Source: Bacteroidales bacterium (GTDB taxonomy: Bacteria; Bacteroidota; Bacteroidia; Bacteroidales; P3). Taken from it: a stretch of 64,000 bases of DNA. The translations under genes and the position numbers were made by a program. Where the stretch lies: the NCBI GenBank assembly GCA_017479385.1, contig JAFVCE010000005.1, positions 111,430-175,429 of the forward strand, in the 5' to 3' direction. The notes below the pieces were generated by a model. The model searched no databases, had not been told where the DNA came from, and saw only the letters and a list, made by a program, of their open reading frames with translations. Below are positions 37,092-46,115 of this stretch, one piece after another; positions within the stretch are counted from its first letter, which is position 1; every line of letters starts with the position of its first letter.

Positions 37092-37592
37092 TCACTCGGC
37101 CGAGGTGGCAAATTTGGGAAATTCGAGAATTTGGGCGTTGCGCGGAGTCCCATCAATATCGAACCTCACGAGGGTCGAAAAGCGATGAATGCCATAGCAG
37201 CCAGCTGCCCCAGGGTTGATGTGGAGCAGTTGCAACTGCTTGTCGTACATTATTTTGAGTATGTGGCTGTGTCCGCAGACAAAAATGTCGGGCCTTTCGG
37301 TGGACAGAAGCCTCCCTATGGCAGGTTGGTAGTGGCCTGGATAGCCGCCAATGTGGGTCATAACCACCTTTAGGCCGCCGACGCTAAAGATGGCAGTGCG
37401 CGGCAGTTCGAGGCGCAGGTCGCCGCCATCGATATTGCCGTAGACGGCTCGCGTGGGCTTAAACTGGCGCAACTCGTCGAACACCCCGGGGCCAATGTCG
37501 CCACAGTGCCAAACCTCGTCGCACTGGTCGAAAAAGCTGTACACCTGTCGCGGCAGTGTGCCGTGAGTGTCCGATATAACCCCTATCTTCAT
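37092..37592 (-). CDS. YfcE/MJ0936-type metallophosphoesterase
   Basis: A 166-residue calcineurin-like phosphoesterase. Metal ligands appear in MKIGVISDTHG (residues 1-11), WHCGDIG near residue 30, VYGNIDGG near residue 53, THIGGYPG near residue 80 and CGHSHILK near residue 108. It is the size of a phosphodiesterase of the YfcE class; the natural substrate is unknown. It overlaps the GHKL ATPase gene by four bases (ATGA). Confidence 0.92.
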   Translation of the reverse strand: MKIGVISDTHGTLPRQVYSFFDQCDEVWHCGDIGPGVFDELRQFKPTRAVYGNIDGGDLRLELPRTAIFSVGGLKVVMTHIGGYPGHYQPAIGRLLSTERPDIFVCGHSHILKIMYDKQLQLLHINPGAAGCYGIHRFSTLVRFDIDGTPRNAQILEFPKFATSAE

Positions 37593-38137
37593 TCGTTGGC
37601 GTGGATTTCGGCCAAGTTTTCGGCCACCATCTCTTTCAGGTAGCGAATAATGGTCAGGTCGTTCATCGACATACCGCCAAGGGCATCCTTCAGCTCGTTA
37701 GTGTCGAGCGTAAACTCGCCGTCGTCGGTAGTGTAATTTATAACAAAGTGAATATCTTCGTGTTGCGATATAAGCATGACCAGCGTGCCAGTGAGGTCGC
37801 CCATCGGCGGACGGTCCCAGTGGTTGTGCTCGAACCAGAACTCGAGGCGTGTGCCCTTGCCGAGGGTACTATTCAACTTCATGCCACCGCCACAGTTTTC
37901 GGTATTCATCTTAATCAATGGCAATCCGAGCCCCACTTTGCGAGTGGTACGGCTGGTGGTGTAGGGGTCGGTCACCTTGGCCAGAAAATCGGCCGACATC
38001 CCCTTGCCGTTATCCTCGATAGTGAAGTGGAAGTCGTTGTCTTTCAGGCTGTCGCGAATGGTGAGGACGATGGCCGTGGCATTGGCGGCAGTCGAATTTT
38101 CCATCAAGTCGTAGACGTGCATGGCGAGTTCTTTCAT
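37589..38137 (-). CDS. Stand-alone GHKL ATP-binding protein
   Basis: A 182-residue protein whose first 110 residues form a histidine-kinase-like ATPase fold: N box MENSTAANA, G1 box DNGKGMS, and GLGLPLIKMNTE. There is no phospho-acceptor histidine domain, sensor or membrane segment. The C-terminal 70 residues are helical and acidic. Relatives are known beside [FeFe]-hydrogenase genes in anaerobes; none is visible here. The start at 38137 is chosen over 38158 because the earlier codons are Lys-rich and outside the fold. Confidence 0.85.
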   Translation of the reverse strand: MKELAMHVYDLMENSTAANATAIVLTIRDSLKDNDFHFTIEDNGKGMSADFLAKVTDPYTTSRTTRKVGLGLPLIKMNTENCGGGMKLNSTLGKGTRLEFWFEHNHWDRPPMGDLTGTLVMLISQHEDIHFVINYTTDDGEFTLDTNELKDALGGMSMNDLTIIRYLKEMVAENLAEIHANE

Positions 38138-38211
38138 CTTTTTTCGATTTTTTTTCAAAAATTTCAGTCTGCAAAAATACTAAAAATTCTAATATTACGT
38201 TAATATTGGGT

Positions 38212-39135
38212 ATGATTTTTTGTAAAAATAGTCTCAGAGGCCTGATATTAGGCGCGATGGCCCTCCTCACGATGGTGGCCTGCACGCGGTCCGACGACCC
38301 CGAAAAGCCTGCTTTCTTGCACATCGATGCCATCAATGTGGTCAAACCAAGCTCGTCGGCCCCCTCGTCCGAAGCCGGATTCTACAACTCCGAAATCGTT
38401 GCAGCCTATGTTGTGGCCTACTACCCTGGCCGCTCGACGGTCGACACAATAGGCGGTTTCCGACTCCCGTTCACCGTTCCCATCCTCTTCAACGGCGAAG
38501 CCGAGTACCTCGAAATCTATCCCGCAGTAAGGTTCAGTGGCAACAGCACCATGCTCCCACGCTACCCATACTACGAGCCAATAATCATAACCAATGGCTT
38601 GACTTTTAATGAATTAGATACCCTCCATTTCGACACCCTCACCACAACCTATACCCAACTCCTCGACCCCTGCCAGGTCTACGAATTTTTCGAACCCACC
38701 CAGGGCAGCATCATCTTCGACAGCCTCGTCGAGTGGGTCAGCCACGACGCCGAGGCAGCCTGCACCGGATTGGGGTGTGGCCACGTCCATATCGGTGCCG
38801 ACTTGTCGCACCTCGACTTCACCATGACCAAAGGTGTGACCAACCTCGACGACCCGACCAAAGCCCTTTTTCTCGAACTTAACTATCGTGGAACCAAGCG
38901 TTTAGCTGTTCGTATGAGCTCTACCAAAATGGCTGGTGCAAGTACTTCGACCGAAGAGATTATGGTTATCTACCCCACCGACGAGTGGCGCAAACTCTAC
39001 ATCAACCTCGGACGCGTATGGAGGCAATTCTCCTACAGCCCGAACTTCAAAATAGAATTTTCCGTCCTCAACACCGACGGCACCGAGGGCGATATTTGGC
39101 TCGACAACCTAAAAATTGTATCAGTACCATTTTAA
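38212..39135 (+). CDS. Lipoprotein of unknown function upstream of the sugar transferase
   Basis: A 307-residue lipoprotein (lipobox TMVAC, then TRSDD). No known domain is recognised; the sequence is rich in beta-type segments (PAFLHIDAINVV, GDIWLDNLKIVS). The end resembles the carbohydrate-binding-like jelly-roll ending seen in surface proteins, which is only an impression. Its stop is three bases before the polyprenyl sugar transferase, so translation is probably coupled. Confidence 0.75.
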   Translation: MIFCKNSLRGLILGAMALLTMVACTRSDDPEKPAFLHIDAINVVKPSSSAPSSEAGFYNSEIVAAYVVAYYPGRSTVDTIGGFRLPFTVPILFNGEAEYLEIYPAVRFSGNSTMLPRYPYYEPIIITNGLTFNELDTLHFDTLTTTYTQLLDPCQVYEFFEPTQGSIIFDSLVEWVSHDAEAACTGLGCGHVHIGADLSHLDFTMTKGVTNLDDPTKALFLELNYRGTKRLAVRMSSTKMAGASTSTEEIMVIYPTDEWRKLYINLGRVWRQFSYSPNFKIEFSVLNTDGTEGDIWLDNLKIVSVPF

Positions 39136-39138
39136 GAC

Positions 39139-40554
39139 ATGGCTAAAAAGTTGAAAATCAAATATATCTTCTTCGACACCCTTGCCGCTATACTTTCCTG
39201 GACTGCCCTCTTCCTCTTCAGAAAAATCGGAATCGAGGCCAATACCTTCAACGACATCAACCAGGTCTTCTCTGACCAGAATTTCTGGTGGGGGATAGTC
39301 CTCGTCCCGGCTGGGTGGCTCTGTCTCTACGCCATCTTTGGCACCTATCGCAACGTTATGCGGCGTTCTCGCTTGCGCGAACTCATCGAGACCGCCATAG
39401 CCACTGTCATTGGTGTCCTCGTCATCTTCTTCTCCCTCCTGCTTGACGACCACATCAGCACCTACCACAACTACTACGCCTCGTTCCTGTTCCTGCTGTG
39501 CGTCCATTTTGTGCTCACTTATGTGCCACGCCTGCTCATCACCACGGCCACTGTTCGCAAAATCCACACACGGCAGATTGGCTTCCCCTCCATCCTAATC
39601 GGTAGCAAGAAAAAAGCCTTCCAGACCTATATTGACCTCGAAAACCAAGAAATCTACTCGGGCAACAACTTCGTTGGATTTGTAACCGTCAATGGCTCAA
39701 TCGAGCAAGACCTTCAGGCCGTTATGCCACAACTCGGAACGCTCGAAGACCTCGGTCAACTCATCGAAAAATACCACATCGAGGAGGCTATCATTGCCGT
39801 AGAGGACTACGAACAAGACAAAATCCAAGAAATTATCCGAACCCTCGACGGTTGCGATAACCTTATAATCAAGATAACCCCCGACGCGCGCGACCTCATT
39901 CTCGGCACTGTCAAAATCAGTTCCATATTCCATTCGCCACTCATAACCATCAACAACCAACCCATGGAGGAGTGGCAGTATAGCGTAAAGCGTATTGCCG
40001 ACGTGGTTATATCGCTCTTAGCGCTGATAATCCTGTCGCCAGTCTTTTTGGTGACGGCAATCATTGTCAAGTGCACATCGCCCGGCCCCGTTTTCTATGC
40101 CCAAGAGCGCATTGGCCGACACGGTGTGCCATTCATGATGCATAAATTCCGTTCCATGTATGTCGACGCCGAGGCCATGGGTCCAGCTCTTTCGAAAGAC
40201 AACGACCCGCGCATAACCCCGTTCGGCCGCTTCATGCGAAAAGTGCGCCTCGACGAGATTCCACAGTTCTACAATGTCCTTAAAGGAACCATGTCGATTG
40301 TGGGTCCGCGCCCCGAGCGTCAATTCTTCATCGACCAAATAGTGAAACGCGCCCCCGAGTACCTCTTGTTGCAGCGCATCAAACCAGGCATAACCTCATG
40401 GGGGCAAGTGAAGTATGGCTATGCGTCTAATGTCGACGAGATGGTAGAGCGCCTACGCTACGACCTGCTCTACCTCGACAACATGACGCTCGCAACCGAC
40501 ATGAAAATTCTTCTCTACACCGTAATAATAATATTCCAAGGACGAGGAAAATAA
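39139..40554 (+). CDS. Undecaprenyl-phosphate sugar-1-phosphate transferase (WcaJ type)
   Basis: A 471-residue polyisoprenyl-phosphate hexose-1-phosphate transferase that starts exopolysaccharide or O-antigen chains. Four membrane helices lie in the first 130 residues, a nucleotide-binding-like domain (about 150-270) follows, then a re-entrant helix and the catalytic bacterial sugar transferase domain: YAQERIGRHGVPFMMHKFRSM, VRLDEIPQFYNVLKGTMSIVGPRPE, KPGITSWGQV. No other polysaccharide genes are next to it, so the locus is incomplete or scattered. Confidence 0.93.
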   Translation: MAKKLKIKYIFFDTLAAILSWTALFLFRKIGIEANTFNDINQVFSDQNFWWGIVLVPAGWLCLYAIFGTYRNVMRRSRLRELIETAIATVIGVLVIFFSLLLDDHISTYHNYYASFLFLLCVHFVLTYVPRLLITTATVRKIHTRQIGFPSILIGSKKKAFQTYIDLENQEIYSGNNFVGFVTVNGSIEQDLQAVMPQLGTLEDLGQLIEKYHIEEAIIAVEDYEQDKIQEIIRTLDGCDNLIIKITPDARDLILGTVKISSIFHSPLITINNQPMEEWQYSVKRIADVVISLLALIILSPVFLVTAIIVKCTSPGPVFYAQERIGRHGVPFMMHKFRSMYVDAEAMGPALSKDNDPRITPFGRFMRKVRLDEIPQFYNVLKGTMSIVGPRPERQFFIDQIVKRAPEYLLLQRIKPGITSWGQVKYGYASNVDEMVERLRYDLLYLDNMTLATDMKILLYTVIIIFQGRGK

Positions 40555-40573
40555 TACTGAAAAACAACAATTT

Positions 40574-41272
40574 ATGAAACGCTTTTTTATACCACTCTTT
40601 GCGGCCTTGCTGCTTGCGTCGTGTGCTCCCAAGACCCCGAAACTGGCCTCCCAAATCGACACCTTGAGTTGGGCCATGGGCGAAAATCTCGCCATTTCGT
40701 TGCAGAACGATGATATTATGAACTTCGACAAAGAACTTGTTCTGCAAGCAATCCGCCACACCCTCGACGGCAACGAGCAACCTATCAGCGACGATGAGAT
40801 GCAAGAAGCCATGCGCTATATTGCCCAAACGGCAGCCTTGGCGCAAATGCGCGACGCCAACAAGCAACGTGCCGATGTTAAAGACCAGCAGGATGAATTC
40901 TTTGCAAAACTCGAAGCCGAGAACCCTAATGTAAAGAAACACAAATCGGGTTTCTACTACGAGTGCCTACAGGCTGGCAAAGGTCCAAACGCCGAGTTCG
41001 CACGCCGCATAAGCTTTGACTACAAGGGTATACTTATGCTCACTGGCGAAGTCTTCGACCAAACCTACGGGCAACGTCCGCCAATTGTCACCGTGTTGGG
41101 CAACCCCATGTTCCCTGGTCTGCAAGATGCATTGCAGATGATGAATGCTGGTAGCAAATATCGCTTCTATTTTCCCTACCAGTTGGCTTTTGGCGAGCGT
41201 GGAACGACGTCGGTACCGCCCTATTCGCCACTGATTTACGAGGTAGAATTGCACGAAATATTAAAAGACTAA
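40574..41272 (+). CDS. FKBP-type peptidyl-prolyl isomerase lipoprotein (Mip-like)
   Basis: A 232-residue lipoprotein (lipobox LLASC). An N-terminal helical FKBP_N-like dimerisation region spans about residues 25-120; a C-terminal FKBP domain follows with ISFDYKGILMLTGEVFDQT and FYFPYQLAFGERGTTSVPPYSPLIYEVEL. It follows the sugar transferase by 19 bases. Its stop codon overlaps the convergent stop of the EamA gene by four bases. Confidence 0.92.
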   Translation: MKRFFIPLFAALLLASCAPKTPKLASQIDTLSWAMGENLAISLQNDDIMNFDKELVLQAIRHTLDGNEQPISDDEMQEAMRYIAQTAALAQMRDANKQRADVKDQQDEFFAKLEAENPNVKKHKSGFYYECLQAGKGPNAEFARRISFDYKGILMLTGEVFDQTYGQRPPIVTVLGNPMFPGLQDALQMMNAGSKYRFYFPYQLAFGERGTTSVPPYSPLIYEVELHEILKD

Positions 41273-42156
41273 TTCGGCCTTTTCTGAAACTGGGCCACAA
41301 ACACACCACCAATCACAACCACGGCCCCAAGTGCTTTTGTCCACACAAAGGTCTCCTGCCCAATCATGATTGCGGCAATGAGCGAGAACACCGGTATGGC
41401 GTTGTTGAAAATGCAAGCAGCCGAAGCTCCGAACTGACGAATACCATAATTGTAGAACACGTAGGCCAGCGTGCTGCAGCACACGCCGAGAACGAGCAGC
41501 AGAAGTATCATCTTGGGCGAGTAGGAGAGTAGCGGCAGGTGCGAACTGTCGGCAATGAGCATAACCGGCAAGTAGTATATTAGGCCAAACATATTCTGAT
41601 AGGCTGTGATGACTACTGGTCTGTAATGGTCTACAACTTTGACCAAAATCAGGGTATAGACCACGGCAATAACCACCGCTCCACCGAGGAAAATCATACC
41701 ACGGAGCGACCCCTTTAGCTCCTCGCCCCCAATGAGCATGATGCTAATGCCCACCAGCGACATGACGACGCCAACAATGGTACCGATGCCGATACGTTCC
41801 CTGTAGGCCAGTGCCATACCAAACGGCACGAAAAGAGGAATCGTAGCCACTACCACCGAGGCCAGACTGCCGCTAACCAGCTGCACTCCGCTCGTTTCGC
41901 AGAGGTTATATATAAAAGGCTCGGCCAGCGATAGCAACAAGAACCATTTGATGTCTTCGCGCTTGATTTTTTGCAACTTGCCCATCAGGGCCAGCGAGGG
42001 GATGAAAACCAGTGTGGCAACAGCCAGCCGGAACGTGATGAGGATAGTTACAGTCATGTCGGCCTCGGTGTTGAAAAGTTCTTTGGTCATAATAAAACTT
42101 ATGCCCCAAAACACCGTCGAGAGAACCAACATTAAGTATGTCAAAGTCTTTTTCAT
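41269..42156 (-). CDS. EamA/DMT-family transporter
   Basis: A 295-residue ten-helix membrane protein with two EamA repeats (VFWGISFIMTKELF at the start, FYNYGIRQFGASAACIFNNAIPVFSLIAAIMI in the second half). The family exports metabolites such as amino acids or purines; the substrate cannot be predicted. ATG 42156 is preferred to the upstream frame start because a -7-like TATCTTTG lies at 42188-42181 on this strand. Its promoter region overlaps that of the divergent gene at 42264. Confidence 0.9.
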   Translation of the reverse strand: MKKTLTYLMLVLSTVFWGISFIMTKELFNTEADMTVTILITFRLAVATLVFIPSLALMGKLQKIKREDIKWFLLLSLAEPFIYNLCETSGVQLVSGSLASVVVATIPLFVPFGMALAYRERIGIGTIVGVVMSLVGISIMLIGGEELKGSLRGMIFLGGAVVIAVVYTLILVKVVDHYRPVVITAYQNMFGLIYYLPVMLIADSSHLPLLSYSPKMILLLLVLGVCCSTLAYVFYNYGIRQFGASAACIFNNAIPVFSLIAAIMIGQETFVWTKALGAVVVIGGVFVAQFQKRPN

Positions 42157-42176
42157 TAATTTTTTTTCAAAAAAAC

Positions 42177-42207
42177 TTTGCAAAGATACAATTTTTTTTT
42201 AATTTTG
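42177..42207 (+). promoter_or_regulatory. Promoter of the gene at 42264
   Basis: TTTG at 42177-42180, 19 bases, then TAATTTTG at 42200-42207. It overlaps a minus-strand TATCTTTG (42188-42181) that may serve the EamA gene, so the two promoters share DNA. Confidence 0.8.
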
Positions 42208-42263
42208 CAGTTTTTATTATAGTGCATATTATAAAATAAGAAATTTGTAAAAAACTCATAATC

Positions 42264-43019
42264 ATGAAAAAAATTGTTGCTGCAGCTGCCGTGCTGCTAA
42301 TCTCGATGGGCATCAGCATGGCCCAAAACACCTTCAAAGGCACCGTGAAATACAAAGTTGAGTCGACCGGAACGGTTGCTTTTCAAATTCCCGACGAGGC
42401 TGCCAAGGCCGAAATCCGCGTATCGGGCAACGACCTTTTCACCAACAGCGCCATCTTCAAAGACTCGCCTTTCTCGGAGTGCACCCTCGTTCAGAACCTT
42501 ACCGTAACCCAGTGCCAAGATTTTAGCCAATTGCTCGACTATCTGCGCAGCCAGGGCAGCGAGTTCACCTATCAAGGTTCTGGCAAACTCATCGTTAAGC
42601 AGACCTACACCGAGTCCGACTTCGACAGCGTGACCATCAAGGACACCGAGCCTGGCCACTTCTATTTTGAATATGTTGATGGCGAAACCAAAGACATTGC
42701 TGGCTTCACAGCCAAAAAGATGATTCGCCACGCCTACGACGCCGAGGGCGAAGACCACCCCGTCGAGATGTGGTATACCGACGAAATCGGCCCACAAATC
42801 AACGCTCTTTTTGGTGGCATTAAAGGTATGCCCCTGCAGTGTACCACCGACGCTGGCGAAGGTCGCGCCATAACCTACACCGCCATCGAGATTGTAAAAG
42901 GCAAGGTGAAGGATGCCGACTTCCTGCTCCCCGCTGGCTACGACCAACTGAGCGACGAAGAGCTCGAAACCCTCGGCCAAGAACTTCAAGACGAAATTGA
43001 GCTCCTGCAAGGCGAATAA
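42264..43019 (+). CDS. Secreted DUF4412-like protein
   Basis: A 251-residue exported protein with signal peptide MKKIVAAAAVLLISMGISMAQ. The mature protein begins FKGTVKYKVE and has a beta-rich pattern with FTAKKMIRHAYDAEGEDHPVEMWYTDEIG. It resembles GLPGLI/DUF4412-type proteins, which are often near envelope genes; function unknown. It ends in an acidic tail (SDEELETLGQELQDEIELLQGE without the usual domain). ftsK starts 54 bases later. Confidence 0.75.
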   Translation: MKKIVAAAAVLLISMGISMAQNTFKGTVKYKVESTGTVAFQIPDEAAKAEIRVSGNDLFTNSAIFKDSPFSECTLVQNLTVTQCQDFSQLLDYLRSQGSEFTYQGSGKLIVKQTYTESDFDSVTIKDTEPGHFYFEYVDGETKDIAGFTAKKMIRHAYDAEGEDHPVEMWYTDEIGPQINALFGGIKGMPLQCTTDAGEGRAITYTAIEIVKGKVKDADFLLPAGYDQLSDEELETLGQELQDEIELLQGE

Positions 43020-43073
43020 TTCAACCCTAATCATAACCACCGTAACTCAAAACCAAACTGCACCGACTTCGCA

Positions 43074-45569
43074 ATGCCTAAAAAAAAGACAAAACATAAA
43101 AAAACGGTAAAACCCACAACCCGATTCCAGGAGTTTCTGCGTAGCACACGCTTTGCCAAGCTCCGCGGAGCGTTCTACATAATGTTTGCGCTCTTCCTCT
43201 TTGTGGCTATTATTGGCTACTACGCCACCGATGGCGGCCACAACGGCCGTTGGCTCGGCTTGGCAGGCGTGGCCGTGGCCCGTTTCTTCACCCACAACCT
43301 GTTCGGTGTGGCCTCGCTCGGGTTTACATTACTGTTTTTTGTCTACGGTTTGCGACTTTTCAAAATCTATATCATGCCGTGGTGGCGCACCTTTGGCGCG
43401 GTCATATTCTGGATGTTTTGGATTTCGACAACCCTCGGCTACATTGGCGGAGCATGGGTCAAGTCGGTCAGTTTCGAAGATGTGGCTGGTATTGGGCTCG
43501 TCGTGGCTGGATTTTTTGCCAAGTGGCTCAGTTGGTGGACTCTGGTGCTGCTGCTTTTTGTGGCAGGCGTGTTCCTCGTGCTTTACCACAAGGTTAAAAT
43601 CAATCTGCCCGAAGTCGACCTCAGCGCTGCCAATCTGAAAAAAGCTGGCGACTTGCTCGAGAAGGTGGCCACCGACCCCGAGCCTCCGGTCCAACCTGTG
43701 CAGGTGCCCGAGCTGAACCACGTGCCGGTCGAAACCGACGAGTCTGCAGACCCCTTTGCCGAGGACGACAGCCCCGTAGACGAGCACCACGACGAGTTGC
43801 GCCCACTGGTTAAACGCCAACCCAAAGAGAATAAGGAGGTAGAACTCTCTATCGACGAGGAGTTCGAGCGCATTGTGGCTCGCGCTCAAGGCTCGAAAGA
43901 GTCTGCGACCGAACCAGCCGAACCCGAATTTAAGATTGAGGACACTGGCTTGAGCGAAGGCTCCGAGCAACCCACGCCACAGGACGAACACGCAGAGCCC
44001 ACAAATCCGGCCGACGACCTTGCCGATGCCGACGACTACAGCCGCCACTTTACCATCGACGACCTTTACGACCCGCACCTCGACCTCAAGCAGTTCCAGA
44101 TGCCCTCGACCGATATGCTCGAGGATTGGGAGGTTCGCAACGCCAAAGTGACTAACGAGGAGTTGGTGGCCAACAAAGACCGCATTGTCAAGACCTTGCG
44201 CGATTATGGCATAGAGATTGTCGGCATTTCGGCCACCCCTGGCCCCACCGTAACCCTCTACGAAATAAAGCCCGCCCCGGGTATCCGTATTTCGAAAATC
44301 AAGAGCCTCGAAGACGACATTGCGCTCTCGCTTTCGGCCCTCGGCATTCGCATCATCGCCCCCATTCCTGGCAAAGGCACTGTCGGTATTGAGGTGCCAA
44401 ACGCCAAGCCCCAAATTGTGTCGATGAAGAATATGCTCGAGAGCGACGCTTTCCGCAACAACACCAAGATGGAGCTGCCCATAGCCATAGGCCGGACCAT
44501 CAGCAACGAACCCTACGTGACCGACCTCGCCAAAATGCCACACCTGCTCATGGCCGGTGCCACTGGTACAGGTAAGTCGGTGGGTCTCAACGCGGTAATA
44601 GCGTCGTTGCTCTACAAGAAGCACCCCTCCGAGCTCAAGTTTGTCATGGTCGACCCCAAAAAGGTCGAGCTCTCGCTCTACAGCAAAATCGAGCGCCACT
44701 ATCTTGCCAAGTTGCCCGATAGCGACGAAGCCATCATTACCGATGTTAAGAAGGTGGTGCGCACCCTCAACTCGCTCTGTATCGAGATGGACCAGCGCTA
44801 CGACCTGCTCAAGCAGGCCCAGGTGCGCAAGATTACAGAGTATAACGACAAGTTCTGCCACCGCCGCCTCAACCCCGAAAACGGCCACCACTATATGCCC
44901 TATATCGTGCTGGTAATCGACGAGTTTGCCGACCTTATCATGACCGCCGGCAAGGAGGTCGAAATGCCAATCGCACGCTTGGCCCAGTTGGCTCGCGCTG
45001 TGGGGATTCACCTCATCATCGCCACCCAGCGCCCCACAACCAACATCATTACTGGCACCATCAAGGCCAACTTCCCAGCGCGTATAGCCTTCCGTGTTAC
45101 CTCGGGTATCGATTCGCGCACCATTCTCGACACCGGCGGCGCCCAGCAGCTCATTGGCCGAGGCGATATGCTTATCTCGCTCGCCGGCAGCGACATGGTG
45201 CGCCTGCAGTGCGCCCTCATCGAGACCGAAGAGATAGAGCGCTTGGCCGAGTGGATTGGTGGCCAACGAGGCTACCCCGAAGGATTCTTATTGCCCGAAT
45301 ACCTCGACGAGAACGAGGAGCCCAACAAGGAGTTCGACCCCAAGCAGAAAGACGAATTTTTCAACGACGCCGCACGCTTGGTTGTGGCCTCGCAATTCGG
45401 CTCAACCTCGCTCCTGCAGCGCAAGTTGCAGTTGGGCTATAACCGCGCAGGTCGCATTATCGACCAGCTCGAAGCTGCTGGCATTGTGGGCCCCTACAAC
45501 GGCTCGAAACCGCGCGACGTGCTCGTTCACGACGAACAAACCCTCGAAGATTTGCTAAACGACCTTTAA
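43074..45569 (+). CDS. ftsK: DNA translocase FtsK
   Basis: An 831-residue septal DNA pump that moves chromosome ends apart and acts on XerCD/dif. About four membrane helices lie in residues 30-175. An acidic linker of about 180 residues follows. The motor contains MAGATGTGKSVGLNAV with Walker lysine K501, VLVIDEFADL as Walker B, and ATQRPTTNIITG. The C-terminal gamma winged-helix domain (SLLQRKLQLGYNRAGRIID) binds KOPS-like sites. All parts are intact. Confidence 0.97.
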   Translation: MPKKKTKHKKTVKPTTRFQEFLRSTRFAKLRGAFYIMFALFLFVAIIGYYATDGGHNGRWLGLAGVAVARFFTHNLFGVASLGFTLLFFVYGLRLFKIYIMPWWRTFGAVIFWMFWISTTLGYIGGAWVKSVSFEDVAGIGLVVAGFFAKWLSWWTLVLLLFVAGVFLVLYHKVKINLPEVDLSAANLKKAGDLLEKVATDPEPPVQPVQVPELNHVPVETDESADPFAEDDSPVDEHHDELRPLVKRQPKENKEVELSIDEEFERIVARAQGSKESATEPAEPEFKIEDTGLSEGSEQPTPQDEHAEPTNPADDLADADDYSRHFTIDDLYDPHLDLKQFQMPSTDMLEDWEVRNAKVTNEELVANKDRIVKTLRDYGIEIVGISATPGPTVTLYEIKPAPGIRISKIKSLEDDIALSLSALGIRIIAPIPGKGTVGIEVPNAKPQIVSMKNMLESDAFRNNTKMELPIAIGRTISNEPYVTDLAKMPHLLMAGATGTGKSVGLNAVIASLLYKKHPSELKFVMVDPKKVELSLYSKIERHYLAKLPDSDEAIITDVKKVVRTLNSLCIEMDQRYDLLKQAQVRKITEYNDKFCHRRLNPENGHHYMPYIVLVIDEFADLIMTAGKEVEMPIARLAQLARAVGIHLIIATQRPTTNIITGTIKANFPARIAFRVTSGIDSRTILDTGGAQQLIGRGDMLISLAGSDMVRLQCALIETEEIERLAEWIGGQRGYPEGFLLPEYLDENEEPNKEFDPKQKDEFFNDAARLVVASQFGSTSLLQRKLQLGYNRAGRIIDQLEAAGIVGPYNGSKPRDVLVHDEQTLEDLLNDL

Positions 45570-45597
45570 GCACTTACACAATTAAAGATAGTATGCC

Positions 45598-45849
45598 ATG
45601 AGAAAGAAACTCACATTTGCACTGCTCCTTGTAGCCGCTGCCACCGCTCTAACAGGCTGCAGCAAGGAGCGCTCGTGCCGTTGCGCAGTGCGCAACTCGT
45701 CGGTGGTGAGAATTATCGACATCACCTCCGGCACGTGCGATAAACTCAACGTCTATACCTACCACCGCAGCCCGACCGACTCGACCGTTGTCGACTCTAT
45801 TCTCTGCTCCGACTACCACTACGACATCGATTCTCTCTTCACCAAATGA
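45598..45849 (+). CDS. Mini-lipoprotein with CxC motif, first copy
   Basis: An 83-residue lipoprotein (lipobox LTGC). The mature part starts CSKERSCRCAVR and has further cysteines in SGTCDKL and LCSDYHY. It is a paralogue of the next gene, which begins CQKDRLCRCTPD. Its stop overlaps the beginning of the open frame of that gene. Unknown function; the cysteine spacing suggests redox or metal chemistry, which is an inference. Confidence 0.75.
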   Translation: MRKKLTFALLLVAAATALTGCSKERSCRCAVRNSSVVRIIDITSGTCDKLNVYTYHRSPTDSTVVDSILCSDYHYDIDSLFTK

Positions 45850-45857
45850 CCGCAGCC

Positions 45858-46115
45858 ATGAAACACCGCAAAACCATTATCCTTCTTGCTGCCGCCCTGT
45901 GTGGGCTCTGCGCTTCGTGCCAGAAAGACCGCCTCTGCCGTTGCACCCCCGACGCGCCAACCGAGAGCTGGCGCATCATCACCATCGACCGTTCCATGCG
46001 CTGCAGCGCCATCACCCATGTGGCACAGGAGCAACGCGCCGATACCGACGAGGGCTACCAAACCCTCGAGCGTATCGATGAAATCGACGTAAAGTGCATA
46101 GACTATGAAAAGTAG
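45858..46115 (+). CDS. Mini-lipoprotein with CxC motif, second copy
   Basis: An 85-residue lipoprotein (lipobox LCASC) with CQKDRLCRC after the lipid anchor, then RCSAI and VKCIDYE. The ATG at 45858 is better for the signal peptide than the frame start at 45846. Its last 11 bases overlap the start of the MauE-like gene, so the three genes are translated as a unit. Confidence 0.75.
   Translation: MKHRKTIILLAAALCGLCASCQKDRLCRCTPDAPTESWRIITIDRSMRCSAITHVAQEQRADTDEGYQTLERIDEIDVKCIDYEK

Noticed and set aside
39139-40554. Capsule or exopolysaccharide cluster
   Set aside because: Only the initiating transferase is present; no flippase, polymerase or glycosyltransferase lies in the neighbourhood.
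43329-45266. Minus-strand 645-codon frame opposite ftsK
   Set aside because: ftsK motifs are complete on the plus strand; the antisense product has no recognisable feature.
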